Shown in pieces: positions 35,567 to 43,311 of a stretch of DNA of 64,000 nucleotides; the stretch's first letter is position 1; every line of letters begins with the position of its first letter. The notes under the pieces are model-generated. The model ran no database searches, had not been told where the DNA came from, and saw nothing but the letters and a program-made list of their open reading frames with translations. The DNA is taken from positions 1 to 64,000 of the forward strand of contig NZ_JAGFBV010000025.1 of assembly GCF_017948595.1 (NCBI RefSeq), written 5' to 3'. The DNA comes from Flavobacterium geliluteum. GTDB taxonomy: Bacteria; Bacteroidota; Bacteroidia; Flavobacteriales; Flavobacteriaceae. The translations under genes were made by a program, and so were the position numbers.

Positions 35567-35743
35567 ATGGGAGTAATTATGCCTTACGGAGCAGCAATTA
35601 GAGAAGCTATCGTTTCAAACGATTTGGCAAAAATGGAAGCCATCGCAGAACAAACAAAACAAATAGTAAAGGGACAAGGAGACATGCATTTGGCTTTGTT
35701 AGAATTGTTGGAAGCAATTGATTCTTTAAAAAATAAAAAATAA
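35567..35743 (+). CDS. DUF1843-type short peptide 1 (candidate modified peptide)
   Basis: This 58-aa peptide begins MGVIMPYGAAIREAI, followed by SNDLAKM, AEQTKQIV, a QGD tripeptide and a C-terminal LLELLEAIDSL helix ending in lysines. It has one Tyr (Tyr7) and no Cys. It matches the DUF1843 pattern as I recall it (MPYG...AI.SGDL.KM). It is followed by two paralogues and then a radical SAM/SPASM gene, so it is a candidate precursor or partner peptide. The ATG at 35567 is preceded by an A-rich stretch, not a strong RBS. Confidence 0.8.
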   Translation: MGVIMPYGAAIREAIVSNDLAKMEAIAEQTKQIVKGQGDMHLALLELLEAIDSLKNKK

Positions 35744-35796
35744 AAGACGCTATCAAAAAGCGTAAAAAGTAGAAATAATTATAAAAATTAAAAAGT

Positions 35797-35970
35797 ATGG
35801 GATTTATACCAATGTACGGAGTTGCCATCAGAGACGCTATTGCTTCAAATGATTTGGCAAACATGGAAGCTGTTGCAGAACAAGCAAAACAGGCAGTAAA
35901 AGAACAAGGAGATCTAAGTGCTGCTTTGTTAGAATTGTTGGATGCGATAGATACTTTGAAGAAGAAATAA
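35797..35970 (+). CDS. DUF1843-type short peptide 2
   Basis: This 57-aa paralogue of the peptide at 35567 begins MGFIPMYGVAIRDAI. It shares SNDLA, AEQAKQ, QGDL and LLELLDAID. Tyr7 is the only tyrosine. It lies 53 bp after peptide 1. That gap carries a short ACGCT/AGCGT hairpin and an AGTAGAAATAATT stretch like the end of leader C. Confidence 0.8.
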   Translation: MGFIPMYGVAIRDAIASNDLANMEAVAEQAKQAVKEQGDLSAALLELLDAIDTLKKK

Positions 35971-36002
35971 TAAAAAACTTTTTCAGATTGATAGATAAAC
36001 TG

Positions 36003-36055
36003 ACTTGTACAGAAAAAACAAGGGTGTAGCCGAAAAACCTAAAGAGTAGGAATAA
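36003..36055 (+). promoter_or_regulatory. Leader C: short relative of leaders A and B before peptide 3
   Basis: Only the RNA-like 3' core is present. CTTGT (36004-36008) pairs with ACAAG (36018-36022), then GTGTAGCCGAAAAACCT, and a perfect hairpin CCTA-AAGAG-TAGG (36038-36050). The words GAAAA(A/G)CCTA and GAGTA(A/G)GAATAA match leader B. It ends 16 bp before the peptide 3 ATG. Confidence 0.5.
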
Positions 36056-36071
36056 CTAAAATACAACTATT

Positions 36072-36242
36072 ATGGGAGTAGTAATGCTTTACGCAGCAGG
36101 AATTAGAGAAGCCATTGCTTCTAATGATTTAGAAAAAATGATTGCAGTAGCCGAACAAGCGAAACAAACTGTAAGAGAACAAAAAGACCTAACCGCAGCA
36201 TTGTTGGAATTGCTAGATGCAATTGATGCGCTGAAAAAGTAA
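36072..36242 (+). CDS. DUF1843-type short peptide 3
   Basis: This 56-aa paralogue begins MGVVMLYAAGIREAI and shares SNDL, AEQAKQ, a KDL in place of GDL, and LLELLDAIDALKK. Tyr7 is again the only Tyr. The spacing of conserved positions in the three copies is identical up to residue 50, and they differ only at the C-terminal tail. It is 80 bp before the radical SAM gene. Confidence 0.8.
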   Translation: MGVVMLYAAGIREAIASNDLEKMIAVAEQAKQTVREQKDLTAALLELLDAIDALKK

Positions 36243-36322
36243 TCTAAATTAGAAAACGGTTTATCAAGCTTTACTTTTTAAACCGTTTTTTAGTATTGAA
36301 AAGAACTGTAAATACCCAAAAG

Positions 36323-37747
36323 ATGGATAAGACTTCAACACGATATAGAGTAAGAGACGATTATAAAACGGCTACACCCGTACATGTGGTGTGGGAAATA
36401 ACGCTGGCCTGTAATTTAAAATGTTCGCATTGTGGTTCCAGAGCCGGAAAAGTCAGACCTGGCGAATTGACCACCGAACAGTGCTTTGGCGTTATTGATA
36501 GTCTAAAACGTCTCGGCACAAGAGAAATTACCATTATTGGAGGAGAAGCTTTTTTAAGGAAAGACTGGTTAGAAATTATAGAAAGAATCCATCAAAGCGG
36601 GATCGAATGTTCTATGCAGTCAGGAGCTTATAATCTAACAGAAGAACGAATTATTGATGCCAAAAAAGCAGGAATAAGAAATATTGGTGTTTCTATAGAC
36701 GGAATGCCTGAAACGCACAATAAAATCAGAGGAAGAAAAGATTCTTTTGAACATGTAATTAATTGTTTGCAATTATTAAAAAAGCACAATATACCATCGA
36801 GTGTCAATACGGTTGTTACAAAAAGCAGTAAAAACGAATTGAATGATCTTTTGGATGTTCTTATCGAAAATGATGTAAAAAATTGGCAAATACAACTGGC
36901 AGTCGCTATGGGAAATGCCGTAGATAATTCGGAAGAACTGATACTGCAGCCTTACGAATTAAACGATTTTTATGATAATCTTATTCTAATTTACCGAAAA
37001 GCCTTAGCCAATAAGGTATTAATTCAGGCAGGAAATAATATAGGTTATTTTGGGCCTTACGAACATATTTGGAGACAAGGCAACGAAAAATATTATACAG
37101 GATGTTCTGCTGGACATACTGGAATTGGTATTGAAGCAGATGGCAAAATCAAAGGTTGCCCGTCTTTACCAACGACTGAATATACTGGAGGAAACGTAAA
37201 AGACATGGAACTGGAAGACATTTGGAAATATAGTGAAGAAATGGTTTTTTCCCGCTATAGAAATAAAGAAGAATTGTGGGGAGGCTGCAAAGGCTGCTAT
37301 TACGAGTCTTCTTGTCTGGCAGGCTGCACATGGACCAGTCATGTGTTATTTGGCAAGAGAGGTAATAATCCTTTTTGTCACTATCGTGCTTTAGAGCTAA
37401 AAAAGAAAGGTCTCAAAGAACGCATCAGAAAAATACAGGAAGCGCCCGGATTATCATTTGATATTGGTCTTTTTGAAATTATTGTAGAAAATGAAAAAGG
37501 TGAAATCGTAGAAATACAATCCCCTAATGATGTTGCTCCAGTAGTCGTTTCAGCTATTTCAGACAGATCACCGAGGATTCCAAAAGCACTAAAAATGTGC
37601 AACGGCTGCGATAATTATGTTTACGAAGAAGAAACTACCTGTACTTTCTGCAACGCCGACATTCAAAAAGTAAATAATGAATATGCCGAAAAGATGAAAA
37701 AAGCAATTCTTTCTTTAGAAAAATTAGAACTATTAATGATGAAATAA
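36323..37747 (+). CDS. Radical SAM/SPASM peptide maturase
   Basis: From the ATG at 36323 (a TTG at 36296 is also possible), the 474-aa protein has the radical SAM cluster Cys30-x3-Cys34-x2-Cys37 (LACNLKCSHCGSR) and GGEAF at about 74. A SPASM region follows with Cys261, Cys279, Cys322, Cys325, Cys331, Cys335 and Cys352. A zinc ribbon at the C-terminus has Cys426-x2-Cys429 and Cys440-x2-Cys443. SPASM enzymes usually modify peptides. I recall a RefSeq family name for GDL-motif-peptide-associated maturases that fits here, but could not verify it. Confidence 0.9.
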   Translation: MDKTSTRYRVRDDYKTATPVHVVWEITLACNLKCSHCGSRAGKVRPGELTTEQCFGVIDSLKRLGTREITIIGGEAFLRKDWLEIIERIHQSGIECSMQSGAYNLTEERIIDAKKAGIRNIGVSIDGMPETHNKIRGRKDSFEHVINCLQLLKKHNIPSSVNTVVTKSSKNELNDLLDVLIENDVKNWQIQLAVAMGNAVDNSEELILQPYELNDFYDNLILIYRKALANKVLIQAGNNIGYFGPYEHIWRQGNEKYYTGCSAGHTGIGIEADGKIKGCPSLPTTEYTGGNVKDMELEDIWKYSEEMVFSRYRNKEELWGGCKGCYYESSCLAGCTWTSHVLFGKRGNNPFCHYRALELKKKGLKERIRKIQEAPGLSFDIGLFEIIVENEKGEIVEIQSPNDVAPVVVSAISDRSPRIPKALKMCNGCDNYVYEEETTCTFCNADIQKVNNEYAEKMKKAILSLEKLELLMMK

Positions 37748-38344
37748 ATGGATGCTTTTACAAAAATTCAAACGGCAATTGATCATTATTCTGAAGGTAT
37801 AGAAAATGAATTAAGCCTTTCTGAAATTACCATTCAACACGGGCTTAATTCTTTTAGATATGGGTCTTCAAGTTTTTTATTTGAGCTTTTTGACCCTCTT
37901 GAAATCACAAAAGAAACGGTGTTTTATGATCTGGGTTCGGGTTACGGAAATATCATTTTATATGGCGCTCTAAAATATCCCGAAGCACACTTTAAAGGAA
38001 TAGAAATTTTGCAAGAGCGAAATGACGTTTGCGCTACTTTAATCGAAAAAGAGCAAATAAAAAATGCTTCTGCCATTTGCGGGGATATTTTAAAGACCGA
38101 TGTTTCTGATGGAAATGTCTTTTATCTCTACAATCCTCTTTTTGATTTTCAATACGACGAATTGCTAAATAAATTATATCAGATTTCATTAACCAAATCG
38201 ATTATTGTAATTGCCGAATCCCGTTGTATTTTCTTTGATCAGGCGAGTTGGTTAGAGCAATATCATGAAAAAGATATTGATGTGGTGAGAAAAATAAAAT
38301 ACTATCGCGCTAAAGCTAACCATCAAGTTTTAAATCACAATTAA
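37748..38344 (+). CDS. Class I SAM-dependent methyltransferase
   Basis: The ATG immediately follows the radical SAM stop codon. The 198-aa protein has SAM-binding motif I in FYDLGSGYGNIILYGAL and the acidic residue in FKGIEILQERN. A later acidic motif is SAICGDILKTD. It has an NPLFD loop in place of the usual NPPY. The substrate is unknown; the tight coupling makes the peptide or its product a likely target, which is inference. Confidence 0.8.
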   Translation: MDAFTKIQTAIDHYSEGIENELSLSEITIQHGLNSFRYGSSSFLFELFDPLEITKETVFYDLGSGYGNIILYGALKYPEAHFKGIEILQERNDVCATLIEKEQIKNASAICGDILKTDVSDGNVFYLYNPLFDFQYDELLNKLYQISLTKSIIVIAESRCIFFDQASWLEQYHEKDIDVVRKIKYYRAKANHQVLNHN

Positions 38345-38376
38345 TACGTTAACAAACCATTTAAAATCAAATAATC

Positions 38377-39189
38377 ATGACCAATTTAAGTTCAATTATT
38401 CTTCCCGTTCTTGAAGGAATGGAGGAATCACATTTAAAAAATCAATTATTAAAATTCTTGCCGAATCAACAAGAAGCATTTTCAAAAATCGAAAAAAGTT
38501 TTAATCAATTGACATCGAAAGTACAAGAGAAAGAGCGCTTACAACGTTTTTTTCATAGTTGGAGCCAAACCAATAATAGCGCCATGACGGTGGCAGGAAT
38601 TAGCAATCGCATGACGATGCTAGTTCATAAAAAACAACCTGTCGCAGACGAAAAAGCGCTTTTGCAGTCGATCACGAGTCTCAACAGAATTGTAGATGAA
38701 GATTTGGCAGTGGTGGGTAGAATTTTACATTCTCAGATGTTTTATACTATGGCCACGGCTATTTGTACCGATGATGATTGGCTTTCACGCAAGTATTTAA
38801 ACCAAAGTGCTTGTGACTTTAAAGCCTGGAAAGATCAAAATTCGTTACGAAATAAAGACATAATGATTGCTTTACTGACAACCTTGATACATGAAATTTA
38901 CACGCATGGCGAAGTAGAATTGATACTTCCAAAATTCAAATCTTGGTTGCTAAATGATTATAATTTTTCCGAAGAGGAATGCGATAAAACATTGGCATGG
39001 ATAAGCGTTCACTGTGGGCCAACTGAAAAAAATCATTTCTTTTTTGCCGTAAGTGCTGTTTTTCATTATGCAAAAGCAATGAATATCGATGTTGAAGCGT
39101 ATGATCTGGAGCCTATTATTAAAGATTATTTAGAAAAAAAATCTGCTGTAATGGAAGATATCATGGAGCTAGAAGAACTTAGTTTTTAA
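38377..39189 (+). CDS. Helical protein with di-iron oxidase-like (HO-like) signatures
   Basis: This 270-aa all-helical protein has no assigned family. It has carboxylate/His pairs spaced as in heme-oxygenase-like di-iron oxidases: Glu108-x9-His118 (DEDLAVVGRILHS), His172/Glu173 with His177 and Glu179 (IHEIYTHGEVEL), and Glu217-x2-His220 (GPTEKNHFFFAV) with His212 nearby. The E-x9-H and E/D-x2-H spacings resemble SznF-type enzymes. This is inference from spacing, not a family match. If right, it may oxidise a precursor or cluster intermediate. Confidence 0.45.
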   Translation: MTNLSSIILPVLEGMEESHLKNQLLKFLPNQQEAFSKIEKSFNQLTSKVQEKERLQRFFHSWSQTNNSAMTVAGISNRMTMLVHKKQPVADEKALLQSITSLNRIVDEDLAVVGRILHSQMFYTMATAICTDDDWLSRKYLNQSACDFKAWKDQNSLRNKDIMIALLTTLIHEIYTHGEVELILPKFKSWLLNDYNFSEEECDKTLAWISVHCGPTEKNHFFFAVSAVFHYAKAMNIDVEAYDLEPIIKDYLEKKSAVMEDIMELEELSF

Positions 39190-39204
39190 TTTATTATTCT
39201 ACTA

Positions 39205-40470
39205 ATGACGATCACAAAGAAAGAAGCGAAATCTCAACTCATGATGCCTAAAATTAGGTTACAGCAAAACCAAGCTGACAAACAGAAAAAATGGGACGAG
39301 TTGTTTTCTGAGTATTTTCAAAAAGACAGCGGATTAATTAGAAGTTCTTTTGCTAATTCTTCGGTACTGTTATCTTCGGGCTACCGTCAGAAAATGAATC
39401 GCTTGTGTTCTATTTTAAATAAAGCCTGCAACGCAATTGTTCTCAATTATTTTGAAGATGATAGAATTCGAAACTATTATCAATTGAATGAAGATTTAGA
39501 AGCTTTATTGAAGAAAACCAATAACAAATTATACAATCAGGGTTTTTATCGCCCTGATTTTTTATATGACACCCATGATCAGGCAAAAATTTGTGAGATA
39601 GGCGCACGATATCCCTTAAACGGCTGGATGATTAGTTATTATTTGAAATTAATAAACGATCAGATAAATTTAGATCAAGATGTAGTAACTACTTCAAATA
39701 AAGATTTAAAAAATATTGTTGATGATCTATACCATCAATTCGCTTCTCATAAAAAAGTAGCGCTTGTTCATGATGATGAAAAAGGTACCGAAATTTTTTA
39801 TCTTCAAAAAGAATTGGCAAAAATAGAAATTGACATAATTTCTGTCAAACCTCAGGATCTAATCATTTCTAATGATTCAATTATTGTAAATGGAGCGCCT
39901 GTTTCGCAATTTATTTTAGAAATGGATCGTGAAGAATTAAAAAAAATAAATCCAGATGTACTCGATAAATTGATTGAAGGAAACTCTTATTTTAATGATA
40001 TCCGTACTTTAATTTTAATTCACGACAAAAGGGTTTTGGCTGTAATGTATGATGCTCAAATCATGACCGATTACCTGAGCGAGGAAGAATATGGTTTTTT
40101 ACAAAATTACCTAATTCCCACTTTTGTTATTCAAGATACTGCGGGCTGTGATGCTTTTATAAAGAGTAAAGAGAATTTTATTTTGAAATTAAACAGTGGC
40201 GGCAGAGGTATTGGAGCGTATGTCAAAAAGGATTGTACGGCAGAGGAGTGGGAAGTCATTATTCGGGAAAACTGGAGCAAATACGTCATTCAGCATTTTG
40301 TCGACCAAAAAGAATTTACTGATCTCGAAAATCATCGCCAGATTCATCTGGTAGGGATGTTGTTGTGCAAAGAGGATAAAATGTATGGAGCCGGATTGTT
40401 TCGTGGTTCAGATGAATCAGTGGTGAATGTGCACCAGGGAAGGGCTTTAATTTACCCATTATTAGAGTAG
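39205..40470 (+). CDS. ATP-grasp-like ligase
   Basis: The 421-aa protein has an N-terminal helical region and a C-terminal ATP-grasp-like core: the glycine-rich loop ILKLNSGGRGIGAYVK (about residues 328-343) and the later KYVIQHFVDQKEF segment. A truncated central domain (LILIHDKRVLAVMYD) and the QIHLVG element follow the layout of glutathionylspermidine-synthase-like ATP-grasp proteins. It may form an amide bond. No substrate can be named. Confidence 0.6.
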   Translation: MTITKKEAKSQLMMPKIRLQQNQADKQKKWDELFSEYFQKDSGLIRSSFANSSVLLSSGYRQKMNRLCSILNKACNAIVLNYFEDDRIRNYYQLNEDLEALLKKTNNKLYNQGFYRPDFLYDTHDQAKICEIGARYPLNGWMISYYLKLINDQINLDQDVVTTSNKDLKNIVDDLYHQFASHKKVALVHDDEKGTEIFYLQKELAKIEIDIISVKPQDLIISNDSIIVNGAPVSQFILEMDREELKKINPDVLDKLIEGNSYFNDIRTLILIHDKRVLAVMYDAQIMTDYLSEEEYGFLQNYLIPTFVIQDTAGCDAFIKSKENFILKLNSGGRGIGAYVKKDCTAEEWEVIIRENWSKYVIQHFVDQKEFTDLENHRQIHLVGMLLCKEDKMYGAGLFRGSDESVVNVHQGRALIYPLLE

Positions 40471-40477
40471 AAAAAAT

Positions 40478-41392
40478 ATGAAACATACGGTTGTTATACC
40501 TCTTTACAACAAAGAAAACTATATTTATGATGCCATTCGGTCACTGGCTTTTCAGGAAAAAAAACCATCTCAAATTATTATTGTAGATGATGCCAGTACC
40601 GATAAAAGTTTGGTTTGTCTCAAAGATTCATTATTGTTTTTTGCGCCGCAATTTTTGCAAACCGAGATTCAAATTATCGAATTGAAAGAAAACATAGGTC
40701 CGGGTAACGCAAGAAATTTAGGGATCGAACAAGCCACGGGAGAGCTAATTAGTTTTTTGGATGCCGATGATTGTTACACACCTTCCAGTTTAAGAGAGGT
40801 AGGTTCGATCATGGAGCAAAAAAATATAGATGTTTTGGTAGTTGGAATTTTATTGCTTCCATCGAATTATTATTTGCCAAATATTAAATCTTTTGCAACA
40901 GAACTGATTTTACTTTCCGATCAATTGTATTTGATACCCAATGTGCTGCACACCATCAGCGCACCAGATTTTATTATGGGTCTCGGGAGTAATGTGGTAA
41001 TACGTAAAAAATGTCTAAACGACATTCGCTACGAGAAGAATGTTTCCTTAAATGAGGGGATTGATTTTTGGTACCGTGTGCTCAAAAGCATCAAAAAAGA
41101 AGCTCTGGTAGGACTGCTCAATAAAGCCTGTATCGAAGTGCGTGAAATCGAAGGGAGTTTGTCTCGAATTAGTTATACAAACTGGGCAGCATTAGAAATT
41201 CCGGTTACTATAAAGCGATATCAAAAAAGTGCTAATCGATATGATCAACAGTTAATGGGGATGTTGTCTCAGCGATGGTTAGAACACGCCATGGAGCGAT
41301 TACCTTCGTGGCAACAAAAAGTATTGTTTGTTTTAAATCATGCGTCAACTTTACTTAAAAACTATTATTATTTTAAAAAGAGAAATAAATAA
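40478..41392 (+). CDS. Family 2 glycosyltransferase
   Basis: The 304-aa GT-A enzyme has HTVVIPLYNKENYIYDA, IIIVDDASTDKS and the DxD-type motif in ISFLDADDCYTP. It starts 8 bp after the ATP-grasp gene. It would transfer a sugar from a nucleotide donor. In this cluster the acceptor could be the modified peptide or a cluster metabolite. Confidence 0.82.
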   Translation: MKHTVVIPLYNKENYIYDAIRSLAFQEKKPSQIIIVDDASTDKSLVCLKDSLLFFAPQFLQTEIQIIELKENIGPGNARNLGIEQATGELISFLDADDCYTPSSLREVGSIMEQKNIDVLVVGILLLPSNYYLPNIKSFATELILLSDQLYLIPNVLHTISAPDFIMGLGSNVVIRKKCLNDIRYEKNVSLNEGIDFWYRVLKSIKKEALVGLLNKACIEVREIEGSLSRISYTNWAALEIPVTIKRYQKSANRYDQQLMGMLSQRWLEHAMERLPSWQQKVLFVLNHASTLLKNYYYFKKRNK

Positions 41393-41393
41393 A

Positions 41394-42599
41394 ATGATAA
41401 ACATGAATTCAGTTGATACTTCTTCAAAAACCCATAATCTCCTTTTGCAGGATTATTTCGAATTGGCAAAAAAGAGTTCTTTGTACAGTCAATTTTATAA
41501 AGGAAATGATCTTGCTGCTGAGGCTCCGATACTCAGTAAAAAAGAACTAATACCAATTTTGAAGACCAATTTTAAGCTGCACGAAGAAAAGACAGGTGTC
41601 TATTTGGTGCGGTCTGGTGGAAGCACGCAAAATCCTTTGATTTTTCCGGTCGATATACAAGAAAATCAAAATCAACGTCTTGCAATGGCGGCAGAACTTA
41701 CAAAAAACAACTTTTTTACCCCTAAAACCATTGCCCTAAATATTTTTGGCTACTCAGACATGTACCGTACAGCCGCTATTATGGATGATATTTTAGAAAA
41801 ATGTCAAGCCACGACGTTAGCATTGAGCGCACATGCAAGTTACAATGATATGGAACAAACGGCTACTTATTTTAAGCCAGATTTTATACTCGGTACTCCT
41901 TCAAAATTATTATGTTTTGCGCAGTTTCTTGAGGAGAAGAATACAAAACTGCAAATTGAAAACTTATTTTATGGTGGCGAATTTTTGCGGCCCAACGTAC
42001 AAAATCTTTTGCAAAAAGCCTTAGGCTGTAAACAAATTTACTCAATGTATGGTTCTGCCGAAACCGGAATTTGGGCGTGGTCAGATGCTACCAAAAACCC
42101 ATCATTATTTAGTATTATTAAAGGGATTATTGTCGAAATTATCGATCCTGATAAAGAAGGTTATGGTACAATTGCCGTCACGAATACCTTTCGCAAAAGA
42201 TTTCCTGTTTTTCGATATGCCATTGGCGATGTAGGACGATGGGTAAATCAAGATGGCGAATCTTTTTTGGAATTAAAATCCAGAGAAACAAAATCTTTTA
42301 TTGTTTGTGAACAACATTATGATGTAGATGAATTTACTTCTCTCACCAGTGGAGCAACTGCTTTTCAGATTCAATTGTCTACAGATAAAAATTTTAAGGA
42401 AGTTGTTCGGATGTTAATTGTACAAAATGTTCCCGAATATCAAAGGTTGGATTTTGTTCAGGAAAAATGTACCCAATTAAAAAAACTATTAAATTATAAT
42501 CAACGTTTCATGGAAGTTGATGTTTTGCTAGTTACAGCAGCTGATTTGTATACAAATCCTACTACTACCAAAACGCCAATGTTATGGGACAGAAGGTGA
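41394..42599 (+). CDS. PaaK-like adenylate-forming enzyme
   Basis: The 401-aa protein resembles phenylacetate-CoA ligase and related amide or CoA ligases. It has a P-loop-like LVRSGGSTQNPLIFP, LFYGGEFLRP, the MYGSAETGIWAW active-site core and RYAIGDVGRW. An ATG at 41394 (or 41403) is preferred over an upstream in-frame ATG inside the glycosyltransferase gene. The family activates an aromatic or aryl acid with ATP, so an aryl acid could enter this pathway. It closes the cluster. Confidence 0.75.
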   Translation: MINMNSVDTSSKTHNLLLQDYFELAKKSSLYSQFYKGNDLAAEAPILSKKELIPILKTNFKLHEEKTGVYLVRSGGSTQNPLIFPVDIQENQNQRLAMAAELTKNNFFTPKTIALNIFGYSDMYRTAAIMDDILEKCQATTLALSAHASYNDMEQTATYFKPDFILGTPSKLLCFAQFLEEKNTKLQIENLFYGGEFLRPNVQNLLQKALGCKQIYSMYGSAETGIWAWSDATKNPSLFSIIKGIIVEIIDPDKEGYGTIAVTNTFRKRFPVFRYAIGDVGRWVNQDGESFLELKSRETKSFIVCEQHYDVDEFTSLTSGATAFQIQLSTDKNFKEVVRMLIVQNVPEYQRLDFVQEKCTQLKKLLNYNQRFMEVDVLLVTAADLYTNPTTTKTPMLWDRR

Positions 42600-42858
42600 A
42601 AAAGTTCCCGAAAGGTCTATTGTAACATAGAATATCTGTTTCGTGAATCAAATACGTTGCTTTGTGACAAATTTTATTTTTGACTATTGTATTCTTGCTA
42701 TTTTTAAGCAAACAAATTGTTAATAACAGGCAAAAATATTCTGAAACCTTTTAAGAATGTATTCGTACTTTATCAAAATAATCAATGATGGACTGTATTT
42801 TTTTGGGGAAAAATTTATAAATTTTCTATCGATTATAAAGGATGATTTTAAAATAGGT

Positions 42859-43311
42859 CTACTGGTTTTCTGCTATTTTTTTGAGCATTTTATTTCTTTC
42901 TAAAAGAAAACCAATCAGATGTTTTTTTAAAAATAAAGTATCGAATAGTTTGCCAATACTGCCAAACGGAGTTTCATATTGTAATAAGTCATTCATAATA
43001 GTTACTCCGTTTTCTTCTTTAAAAAAATGTTCGTGTTTGAAGGATTTGAATTTTCCCTCCACCATTTCATCCACAAAATAATCATAATAGTTCATGGCGC
43101 TAATAATGCTTTTATGGGTGAGATAAAACCCAAAATGTTTCCCTCTCCAAGTTACCGTTTCGTTTAAATTGATTAATCCTGTTGTAACTCCCGCAATCGC
43201 TACTTCGTTTGATTTGCTGGCAGATTGCTGATGCACATCGATGTTTCTTGAAACATCAAAAACAATTTGTTTGGATGCTTTTATTTTGGTGATGAGGTTT
43301 ATGGTTGTCAT
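42859..43311 (-). CDS. SRPBCC-fold protein
   Basis: This 150-aa protein resembles the START/SRPBCC hydrophobic-ligand fold, with a conserved LITKIKASKQIVFDVSRNID start and GKLFDTLFLKKHL at the end. It overlaps the epimerase gene by 4 bp (ATGA). In many Bacteroidota, SRPBCC and TIGR01777 epimerase genes are adjacent or fused, which supports a joint function. The ligand is unknown. Confidence 0.78.
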   Translation of the reverse strand: MTTINLITKIKASKQIVFDVSRNIDVHQQSASKSNEVAIAGVTTGLINLNETVTWRGKHFGFYLTHKSIISAMNYYDYFVDEMVEGKFKSFKHEHFFKEENGVTIMNDLLQYETPFGSIGKLFDTLFLKKHLIGFLLERNKMLKKIAENQ

